This document shows positions 52,558 to 59,548 of a stretch of 64,000 nt of DNA, in pieces (position 1 is the first letter of the stretch; every line of letters starts with the position of its first letter). The notes below the pieces were generated by a model. That model was not told where the DNA came from, did no database searches, and saw only the letters and a program-made list of their open reading frames with translations. A program made the translations under genes and the position numbers. Location: the NCBI GenBank assembly GCA_944325705.1, contig CALVBB010000004.1:55413-119412 (forward strand). Reading direction: 5' to 3'. The stretch is from Candidatus Gastranaerophilales bacterium. GTDB lineage: Bacteria; Cyanobacteriota; Vampirovibrionia; Gastranaerophilales; Gastranaerophilaceae.

Positions 52558-52821
52558 TTATTTTGAGGCAAGTTTTTCGTCAATTGCTTTGAGAACTTTT
52601 TCAACAGTTGCTTCTTTTATGACATCCTCGTCAACTTTTACGTAAGGAGCTTTGGAAAATTCCCAGTCAATTGAGCATAAACCTAAGCAAGGAACACCTG
52701 TTACCTCTACTTTATCGCCGTATTTAGCCGGAACTGTTTCAATTAATTCCTGCAGGTTTGCAGAACCCATAACGAAACATGTTGTTCCTAAACATACTTT
52801 AACACTCACTTTTTTGTCCAT
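52558..52821 (-). CDS. Thioredoxin-like [2Fe-2S] ferredoxin (NuoE C-terminal-like)
   Basis: 87 aa. VKVCLGTTCFVMGS and GVPCLGLCSIDW supply the four cysteines (CxxxxC ... CxxxC) of the NuoE/HydA-type [2Fe-2S] thioredoxin fold. Electron-transfer partner. Last gene of the hydrogenase-phosphatase cluster on the minus strand; 76 bp after the phosphatase gene. Confidence 0.88.
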   Translation of the reverse strand: MDKKVSVKVCLGTTCFVMGSANLQELIETVPAKYGDKVEVTGVPCLGLCSIDWEFSKAPYVKVDEDVIKEATVEKVLKAIDEKLASK

Positions 52822-52897
52822 CTTTTTCTATCCTCTCTATTAATTGTTGATATATACTGTGACGGTATTCACCGGAAGTTTAAATATCCGGTCAGGC

Positions 52898-54061
52898 TTA
52901 CATATACTGTACCGTAACCTTTTTAAAATATTTATCCTGCAAAACGTTTGCCATTTTTTTGATTATATTTTTGCGGATTTCTATTTCTATCGGCAGTGCC
53001 GGATCATAGTGTGCCTGATTTAACTTTGCTCCGACCATAAAGTTAATGCAGTCACTATCTAATAAAAATTTTACCAACTTCCCTGCTGCATTGTCAATAT
53101 CTGTAGAGCCGTTTTCTAAGTATTCTAAAGTTTTGGTCAGTGTAAGAATACCTTCTGTGACCAGATCAACCCCTTCCATATATGAACAGGCGGGAAGTTT
53201 CCCGATACTGATTGTTGTATCCATTGTAATCGGACGGTTAAGCTCACGGGAGATAAGGTTTGCGGTTGTTCCGCCTGCTATTGCTTTTTTACCTTTGAAG
53301 TTTGCAAACATCTGGGCATATTCCCTGTCTTTTTGCTGGTGATAAGGCGGACCTGTAAATATTAATGCTTCGCGCGGTTCTCTGAAATAAAGCACACATG
53401 CTGAAATATCGTCTTTTGGTTTTCTGTCTGTTTCAATATTCCTTGCCTGATTTACAATGTATTGTGCAAGCTCGGAGCTTGATATGTCAGGATGTTCTTC
53501 CAGCTTGTCTTTTACAAGAACAATCAGCCCTTCGCGTCTTAAGCCAAGTTTTAATCTCCCGCCGCCGAGGCCTGACTGAGTTACACCATCTGAACAGAAA
53601 ATTAACCTGTCGCCGAGGCGGAGTTTCAGTTTGTATATTCTGAGTTTTCTGTTTTTGAAAGTTTTTGACTGAATTGTTTCAAACGGCGGGTCTATTATTT
53701 CATTATCTCTAATCCATAAAAACTGCGGGTTTCCTTCTTCTACAATTTTTGCGTTTCCGTCATCGTTCACATCAATTGCCGAAAAGGTTGAATAGCTTAT
53801 TCGCCTGATTTTACATACAGGAAGCGAGTTCATGATAATTTCTGCTGCCTGACGGATTGGGATCTGCTGGTTTTCAATAAATCTCAAAAGCATTGTGGCG
53901 GTCATGCAGGACAGAATATTCGCCTTAATCCCGCTGCCTAGCCCGTCTGATAATACTGCAATCAGACGCGCTTCATCCGGATACCGTTTTGACACAAAGT
54001 AATCTCCGAAAGCGTTCTGGTTATATTTTTTCATCTGGCTGCAATCAATATCTATAAACAT
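52898..54061 (-). CDS. SpoIIE/PP2C-type serine phosphatase
   Basis: 387 aa. AVLSDGLGSGIKANILSC, LIFCSDGVTQSG and DDISACVLYF are the PP2C (SpoIIE, PF07228) metal motifs within the first ~220 residues. The remaining ~160 residues, beginning ALIFTGPPYHQQKDREYAQM, are an extra domain seen with PAS-containing sensory hydrogenases. Sits 41 bp after the sensory hydrogenase gene: H2 sensing coupled to protein dephosphorylation is the natural inference. Confidence 0.88.
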   Translation of the reverse strand: MFIDIDCSQMKKYNQNAFGDYFVSKRYPDEARLIAVLSDGLGSGIKANILSCMTATMLLRFIENQQIPIRQAAEIIMNSLPVCKIRRISYSTFSAIDVNDDGNAKIVEEGNPQFLWIRDNEIIDPPFETIQSKTFKNRKLRIYKLKLRLGDRLIFCSDGVTQSGLGGGRLKLGLRREGLIVLVKDKLEEHPDISSSELAQYIVNQARNIETDRKPKDDISACVLYFREPREALIFTGPPYHQQKDREYAQMFANFKGKKAIAGGTTANLISRELNRPITMDTTISIGKLPACSYMEGVDLVTEGILTLTKTLEYLENGSTDIDNAAGKLVKFLLDSDCINFMVGAKLNQAHYDPALPIEIEIRKNIIKKMANVLQDKYFKKVTVQYM

Positions 54062-54102
54062 GAGTTGAATGGTTGAAAGGTTGAATGGTAAAATTCAGCA
54101 AA

Positions 54103-55839
54103 TCAGCCGTTAGTCCCTCCTTCTGCATCATCTTTATCGTCAAAGTCGTTGGCAATTGAACTCAACAACGTTTCGGTTTCTACCATGTGTTCTCCTAAAA
54201 GGCAGGCGATTTCCTGAACGATTGAAATATTTTTGGAGATAACCTCGTGTGCTTTTTGCGCAATTTTTTCCCTGTTTGTTTCGGATTGTGTCACATCTGA
54301 GATAACAGCGCCTACAAGTTCATTTTCTTCAATTGTAAATATGCTTATATCATAAAGACAATTTTTTACAGCATATCGTTCTTTATGAAGTTCTTTTCCG
54401 GATTTAAGAATGGTTCTGAACAAATCAGCAAAGTCTATAATTCTATCAAGTGCGGCTCCTGCAAGCCCTTCCGGCCGGGTTTTGAATATGTCATACATAT
54501 CACCGGTGAACATTTTCATAAAGCTTTCGTTGGCTTCCACAATATTCATATTACTGTCAACCACGACAACGGCAGCTGGCATACAGCGTACAAGGGCTGC
54601 AGCTTTTTTCATTGCAATTTTTCTCATATAAGAAACACACATTGAAGTTTCAGCGTCGCCGTCAAGAAGCGCTTTGGCTAAATCTCTGCAGGTTGCATAG
54701 CCGCAGCCGCCGCAGTTTAATTCATCATCTACAGTATGTTTGCCGAGTTTTTTGAGTGTTTTTAAGATTTCTTCTATAGGATACTGTGAATTCACAATTT
54801 TTTTCTCATGAATTTCGTAAGGCACGACAACCGATGGTGCTTTAGGTATGACTTCTCTGTTTTTTATTTTTGTAAGCACATCGGATACAATGCTTATCCC
54901 GGCTTTTTCGGTTGATATGCAAGGGCCTGCAACGCAGCCTCCTTCACAGGAGAGTGCTTCCACAAAAATAACGCGGTCAAGCTTTTCCGGTTTAAGATTG
55001 TTGAGTGCTTTTTCAAAAGACTCCAACCCTGCAATATCCATAAGCTGAACTTCTTTTTTTATCCCTATACGTTTGATTGTTTCGTTCATTCCGCCGTCAA
55101 TCGGGTAAAGTGCCCCTTCATAAGCTGAATTAGGAACAAACTTATTTTTAGGGTCTACCGGAATTGTTGATGCGTCAACGAGTTCATCATGTATCCAGTA
55201 CTTCAATTCTTCAAATGTTAAGGCAACATCAAATAACCCGCTGTATTTAACCTCATTTTTCTTACCTATGCAAGGCCCGATAAAAACAATTGCTATATCA
55301 TTGCCGTATTTTTCTCTGAGCATTTTAGCGTGAGTCATAGCCGGAGAACCAAGAGGCGTAATATATTTTGTAAACTCCGGATGATAAAGCCTTACAAAAT
55401 CAACTATAACAGGACAGGCGCTTGAAATAAAAAGTCCTTTTTCTGCTTCATTAAGCATCTGGGTTGTTTTAATTGAAACCTCCTGTGCGCCGAGTGCAGT
55501 TTCAGAAATCTCTTTAAATCCGAGCTTTTTTAAGATTGAAATCATTTTTTCCGGTGAATATTCAAATACACCGCTCCAGCTAGGTGCAAGTGATACATAG
55601 ACATCTTTCTTTGCAAGTATTAGATTTTTTGCTTGATCAATATCAACCCTTACGCGTTTGGCGTTAGACGGGCAGGCTTTTACGCAGTGTCCGCAGGCAA
55701 TACACTTTTCCGGAATGACAGAGGCATGACCATTTTCAATTTTTATTGCCTTAACTAAACATTCCCTTACACACTTGTAGCAGTCGTGGCACTCATTTGA
55801 AAGTGTATAGACAGGATACTGATTATTCATCTTTTTCAA
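54103..55839 (-). CDS. Sensory-type [FeFe] hydrogenase with PAS domain
   Basis: 578 aa. Order: a 2x[4Fe-4S] ferredoxin (CHDCYKCVRECLVKA, CIACGHCVKACPSNA; residues ~14-65); H-cluster domain (~80-380) with L1 ISSACPVIVDF, L2 FIGPCIGKKNE and L3 EALSCEGGCVAGPC; a [4Fe-4S] domain CGGCGYATCRDLAKA (~395-425); a PAS domain (MPAAVVVVDSNMNIVEANES; ~440-520); and a C-terminal helical tail. This matches group C (HydS-like) hydrogenases. L1 SSACP and L2 GPCIGKK differ from catalytic enzymes. Probably an H2 or redox sensor. Confidence 0.92.
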   Translation of the reverse strand: MKKMNNQYPVYTLSNECHDCYKCVRECLVKAIKIENGHASVIPEKCIACGHCVKACPSNAKRVRVDIDQAKNLILAKKDVYVSLAPSWSGVFEYSPEKMISILKKLGFKEISETALGAQEVSIKTTQMLNEAEKGLFISSACPVIVDFVRLYHPEFTKYITPLGSPAMTHAKMLREKYGNDIAIVFIGPCIGKKNEVKYSGLFDVALTFEELKYWIHDELVDASTIPVDPKNKFVPNSAYEGALYPIDGGMNETIKRIGIKKEVQLMDIAGLESFEKALNNLKPEKLDRVIFVEALSCEGGCVAGPCISTEKAGISIVSDVLTKIKNREVIPKAPSVVVPYEIHEKKIVNSQYPIEEILKTLKKLGKHTVDDELNCGGCGYATCRDLAKALLDGDAETSMCVSYMRKIAMKKAAALVRCMPAAVVVVDSNMNIVEANESFMKMFTGDMYDIFKTRPEGLAGAALDRIIDFADLFRTILKSGKELHKERYAVKNCLYDISIFTIEENELVGAVISDVTQSETNREKIAQKAHEVISKNISIVQEIACLLGEHMVETETLLSSIANDFDDKDDAEGGTNG

Positions 55840-55884
55840 AACTCCTTTTTGTATTTATCATATTTTGCAGAAATTATATGATTA

Positions 55885-56118
55885 TTATTTTGCGCCTTCA
55901 AGAATTTTTTTCAATTTTTCTTCATCCATTTCTGAATATTCAACCCCGTCTATGATAATGTTAGGGCCTGTAGCACATTTGCCTTCACAACGGTTGCCAG
56001 CCAGTTCTATTTCTGCTTCAAGTCCGTGTTCCTTTATATAATTTTCAAGAAATTCAAGATTTTTATCATTGCCGCGGGCAAAACACGAACTGCCCATACA
56101 TACTGTTATTTTCTTCAT
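55885..56118 (-). CDS. Thioredoxin-like [2Fe-2S] ferredoxin
   Basis: 77 aa. VCMGSSCFARGN and GNRCEGKCATGP provide CxxxxC ... CxxxC for a [2Fe-2S] cluster. First gene of the sensory hydrogenase cluster, 45 bp upstream of the hydrogenase. Likely feeds electrons to or from it. Confidence 0.88.
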   Translation of the reverse strand: MKKITVCMGSSCFARGNDKNLEFLENYIKEHGLEAEIELAGNRCEGKCATGPNIIIDGVEYSEMDEEKLKKILEGAK

Positions 56119-56235
56119 TATTATCCTCTAAATTATAATTTAATTGTAGCGTATTAAATTTGATATGGCAAGCTAAATATTGTAGAATTACCCAAATAAT
56201 GATATAATAAAAAATTAAAGAAAAATATTCATAAT

Positions 56236-56280
56236 AAATGTCGAGCGCGCTGTTTCCGCAATCGCCTCAAAAAGTTGTTT
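56236..56280 (+). repeat. Conserved-core hairpin repeat, degenerate copy 7
   Basis: AATGTCGAGCGCGCTGTTTC, then CGCAATCGCCTCAAAAAG, keeps only the outline of the core. Confidence 0.4.
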
Positions 56281-56325
56281 ACATGTTGAAAAGAAGCGGA
56301 AGATTTGATATAATTAAAGTAGAGA

Positions 56326-56403
56326 GGACAATCTATAAATGTTTTCGAGACGATAGCGAGAGCAGAGCGGGAGCGTGTTCGAGAAATCATTTATAGATTG
56401 TCC
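56326..56403 (-). repeat. Conserved-core hairpin repeat, copy 8 (inverse orientation)
   Basis: Arms GGACAATCTATAAATG (56326-56341) and CATTTATAGATTGTCC (56388-56403) form a perfect 16-bp inverted repeat, unrelated to the arms of the other copies, around the core in reverse complement. Confidence 0.85.
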
Positions 56404-56419
56404 AGAGAAAAGTAATAAA

Positions 56420-56935
56420 AAAAATAAAGCAAAGGGGACTAAACAATGGAAAAGTCAAGTATAGCAAGGATTTGCGGGGGGGGGGGCAAGTAGTTTAAGC
56501 TCCTTAACCGGCACAGAGCAAGGGATACAGGCAGCCGAAGAGGGCAAAGCCTTAAGCTGGCGTGCATTGTTGCGGAAACTGATGGAAAGAAAATCCCCCC
56601 CTGCCCGCCTTTACAAAGTGTGTGAAGAACAATGTCCTCCCCTTGCGTGAGGACCGAAATCTTGGATTTCGAGGAGGGGTAAAAAATAAAACATTAACCT
56701 CTTCAACCATACACCAGTTAAACATGAAGGGAGGAGGCACACAGCACCGGAGGGTTTTAATAAAAAATCCCCCTTTGCTTCCCCCGGTTTTGGATTATTC
56801 GGGGTGTCCGAAAACTCACCGTTTCCGGACACCTTACGGCTAATGCCCTCCCGAAAATCCGGTTTCACACTCGCCGAGGTTCTCATCACCCTCGGGATTA
56901 TCGGAATTGTTGCTGCGATGACTTTGCCAACACTT
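56420..56935 (+). repeat. Long prepilin-leader duplication, copy B
   Basis: Near-identical to 16700-17225. Starts with ATG 56446 (AAAGGGG upstream) that encodes MEKSSIARICGGGGK and stops, because the G tract has 11 residues. Confidence 0.85.
56476..56486 (+). repeat. Poly-G tract (11 G) in prepilin leader
   Basis: Eleven G; 10 or 13 would be needed to read past the TAG at 56491. Further homopolymer differences (C7, GG) break the leader frame downstream. Confidence 0.88.
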
Positions 56936-57538
56936 GTCGGGAACTACAAAAAAGCTCAAACTGTTTCTCAACTTAAAAAAGTTTATTCTGTTTTAAGCCA
57001 GTCAATGTTAAGTTCGGTTAATGCTAACGGGGACAGTAACGGATGGGTTGATACTTCTCTTGAGGTTTCGGCTGATAACTCAAGAATATATTTTGATAAA
57101 TACTGGAAACCTTATCTGAAAATAATTAAGGTTTGTGATACTGCCCAATCTTGCGGTTACAGCAGCAGTAAGGTAAAATATCTCTCCGGGAAGGAGACTA
57201 TTTTTCTTATTTCTTCCTCAAGAACGGCGGGTTTTCTCCCGGACGGGACGTTTCTTTCTTTTGTTACAATAAGCTGGGATGATGAAGGTGCTCCACACTA
57301 TTCACAGACACAGATGGTGCGGGTGGATTTAAACGGGTCTAAGCCGCCTAATATGCTTGGCAGGGACACATTTACTTTTGTTATAAATCTGAATAACAAT
57401 TCAGTTAAGCCAGCCTGTTACAATAAAGATGAAGATTATGTAAATAATGATTGCAAACGCGACGGTGCGGGTGAATGCTGCCTGCAAAAAATTATTAACG
57501 ACAACTGGACAATAAAGGACGATTATCCGTGGAAATAA
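56804..57538 (+). CDS. Prepilin-like protein, copy B
   Basis: 244 aa from GTG 56804 (ATG 56845 also possible, giving MPSRKSG-FTLAE). SRKSG-FTLAEVLITLGIIG is a canonical prepilin cleavage site (Gly-1, Glu+5) and helix. The body has VDLNGSKPPNMLGRDTFTFV and several Cys (CDTAQSC, KPACYN, GECC) likely in disulfides. Intact, unlike copy A. No ribosome site is obvious before GTG 56804; the leader ORF from 56446 is out of frame, so expression is doubtful in this state. Confidence 0.75.
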   Translation: MSENSPFPDTLRLMPSRKSGFTLAEVLITLGIIGIVAAMTLPTLVGNYKKAQTVSQLKKVYSVLSQSMLSSVNANGDSNGWVDTSLEVSADNSRIYFDKYWKPYLKIIKVCDTAQSCGYSSSKVKYLSGKETIFLISSSRTAGFLPDGTFLSFVTISWDDEGAPHYSQTQMVRVDLNGSKPPNMLGRDTFTFVINLNNNSVKPACYNKDEDYVNNDCKRDGAGECCLQKIINDNWTIKDDYPWK

Positions 57539-57540
57539 AA

Positions 57541-57563
57541 ACCGCAAAGGAATGCGGCTTTTT
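57541..57563 (+). terminator. Intrinsic terminator after prepilin copy B
   Basis: ACCGCA-AAGGAA-TGCGGCTTTTTATTTTT. Confidence 0.8.
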
Positions 57564-57567
57564 ATTT

Positions 57568-58311
57568 TTATTTTTCGCAGGATGTTTGACCGCCTGCGTT
57601 CAGGTGGCTTATGACTGCTTTTGCAAATTGTTCTGCTGATTGAAAGTTCTGTGCGGTAATTAAATTGTTATCTTCCACAATGTTAATTTCTCCGGCGTCA
57701 GATTTGACAAATATTGCACCTCTATCTTTCAGTGCATCTTCAAGAAAGAACGGAACAATTTTATCCATTTTTGCTGACTTTTCTTCTTCATTAGTAAAAC
57801 AGGTAAGTCTTTTGCCTTCAACAAATGCTCTGCCGTCTTTTTCCGCTGTCAAAAGTCCTGCCGGCCCGTGGCAGATTGCTGCAATAATCCGGTTTTTTTC
57901 GCAGAAATAATTTATGATTTCGCCAGTAAGTTCACTTCTGGCAATGTCAACCATCGGCCCGTGTCCGCCAGGAAAAACTATTGCGTCATAGAGTGTGTAA
58001 TCTATGCTTTCCAGCGGAATTGTATCTTCAAGCGCCTGTTTTGCGGCTTTCCATTTTATATCATCAATAAAGTTTTCACTTCTTTTATCTATCGGGGCTT
58101 TGCCTCCTTTCAGACTTGCTGTTGTCACAAAGTATCCCTCTTTTAAAAATTCAAGATACGGAACTGCAAATTCTTCAAACCAGACGCCGGTTTTATGTTT
58201 TTCTTCACCTATTTCGTCTGCGTTTGTGACAACCATTAAAACGCGTACCGGTCTTTCAAGTTCACATGATTCAATAATTTCTTCGCTTGTTTCTGTATAT
58301 TTTTCAGACAT
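57568..58311 (-). CDS. DJ-1/PfpI family (Hsp31-like) protein
   Basis: 247 aa from ATG 58311, chosen for AAAGGAGG 6 nt upstream (frame opens at 58368). AIVFPGGHGPMVD is the oxyanion loop and IIAAICHGPAGLL carries the nucleophile Cys with its preceding Ile/Cys-His pair; GVWFEEFAVPYLEF is the Hsp31-type N-terminal insertion. Related proteins act as glyoxalase III or chaperones under stress. Confidence 0.9.
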   Translation of the reverse strand: MSEKYTETSEEIIESCELERPVRVLMVVTNADEIGEEKHKTGVWFEEFAVPYLEFLKEGYFVTTASLKGGKAPIDKRSENFIDDIKWKAAKQALEDTIPLESIDYTLYDAIVFPGGHGPMVDIARSELTGEIINYFCEKNRIIAAICHGPAGLLTAEKDGRAFVEGKRLTCFTNEEEKSAKMDKIVPFFLEDALKDRGAIFVKSDAGEINIVEDNNLITAQNFQSAEQFAKAVISHLNAGGQTSCEK

Positions 58312-58442
58312 TTTTCCTCCTTTGAATTGACCTGTCTGCAGCCTTACGGCAGCAACGAAAGGCATCATTACCGGATTAAATTAAATCTGAAAAATACAAA
58401 TTTTTATATTAGCCGGCCGGAGAATATTGTTAAGTGCAAAAA

Positions 58443-58467
58443 AAAGCCTTTTTAAAAAAAGGCTTTA
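58443..58467. terminator. Terminator-like hairpin
   Basis: AAAGCCTTTTTTAAAAAAAGGCTTT, between two minus-strand genes. Confidence 0.6.
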
Positions 58468-58563
58468 TGGAATTAAGAATAGCTGGAAGTATGAAAAAGA
58501 TTTTATTTAATAATTTTATTCAATCACTTCATACTTTCAGCACAATCCTCCGGTCGGGTATAA

Positions 58564-59094
58564 TTATTCAGCGTATTTGCGTGTCATAATAATTTTTCCT
58601 GCTTCATCGTAAGCATTTGCACCGAGCCAGTGTGCTATAAGTTTTCCGGACGGCAGGTAGATAAAACTTTCTTCTTTTGAAACTCTGAGGCTCATGTTTA
58701 CTAATCTGCCGGAGGCTGTGTATTTGTAAGTTTTGTAAGGGTAATCAGTCCGGTCTTTTTTCCCAACATATAGTAAGTTACCATCAGACGAATAATACCA
58801 GACATAGAGCGGATTGTCATTAAACATCACAGCGTAAGTGGAATCAGAGAAAAATGCCAGCACTCTGTCTTTAAGTTCAACTCTTCCCTGATAAACGTAA
58901 GCTAAATTTTCTCTGTTTTGCGTGTCAGTATGATGTGAACGCACCAATCCGCGCTCAATTTTCGGAGAGGGTTTTTTCATAAGTGAACGGCGTGCGGTAT
59001 CAGCATCATACCTTATTCCGCCCTCAAGAGTAACCCCTGAGGCGCAGGCAGGCAGAAGAAACAATATCGATAATAATATACAGAACTTTTTCAT
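58564..59094 (-). CDS. Secreted lipoprotein of unknown function
   Basis: 176 aa. Signal peptide with a lipobox-like end: MKKFCILLSILFLLPACASG, Cys17. The mature part is beta-rich with short repeats (YVYQGRVELKDRVLAF, YSSDGNLLYVGKKD, YTASGRLVNMSL, LPSGKLIAHWLG) like MORN/YD-type strands. ATG lies 6 nt after TATAAT (59106-59101), which overlaps the stop of the upstream gene, so it has its own leaderless promoter. Confidence 0.65.
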   Translation of the reverse strand: MKKFCILLSILFLLPACASGVTLEGGIRYDADTARRSLMKKPSPKIERGLVRSHHTDTQNRENLAYVYQGRVELKDRVLAFFSDSTYAVMFNDNPLYVWYYSSDGNLLYVGKKDRTDYPYKTYKYTASGRLVNMSLRVSKEESFIYLPSGKLIAHWLGANAYDEAGKIIMTRKYAE

Positions 59095-59101
59095 ACTTTA
59101 A

Positions 59102-59425
59102 TTATACATAAAAAGTTCCGTTTTTCAGCGCCTCTTTGACATCATGCCGCTTAAGTTTTTTGGCGGTTTTTCCGAGATATTTTTCCACAAATTCTTTTAA
59201 ATCCGTAAAGTCCGGATTGGTTTTCATACAGTCCAGAAATTTGTCCTGATGTTTTCCTGTGAGAATATAGAGGGTTCTTTTGTGTTTTGATTTGTCGCTG
59301 TAGAAAACGAAGCTTTCCGGCAGCGTTTCCTTAATTGCATTTTGGATAGGGTTAAGCTGGCGGGCTGTGCCTTTTATTTTGGCAAAGCCTGTAAACGGGG
59401 TAGTTGTATTTGTCTTTGTAATCAT
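59102..59425 (-). CDS. Small hypothetical protein
   Basis: 107 aa, basic, soluble. TTPFTGFAKIKGTARQLNPI at the N-terminus and a C-terminal YLGKTAKKLKRHDVKEALKN. Family not recognised. GGAGAAAAA lies just upstream of the ATG. Confidence 0.6.
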   Translation of the reverse strand: MITKTNTTTPFTGFAKIKGTARQLNPIQNAIKETLPESFVFYSDKSKHKRTLYILTGKHQDKFLDCMKTNPDFTDLKEFVEKYLGKTAKKLKRHDVKEALKNGTFYV

Positions 59426-59548
59426 TTTTTTCTCCGGTGTATGGTGTAACTTTAATGTATTAAAATTCTAACAGAAAAATTTTTGCCATGTTTTTCTGTT
59501 TATATAAAAAAGATTATGTGTTATAATTTCTCTGGCAGGTATTATTGT

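Larger units (their letters stand above)
56119..56445. other. Intergenic region with two hairpin-repeat copies
   Basis: Contains a degenerate copy (56236-56280) and a perfect inverted copy (56326-56403) of the conserved-core hairpin, with GATATAAT at 56307 between them, upstream of the second poly-G prepilin leader. Confidence 0.6.
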
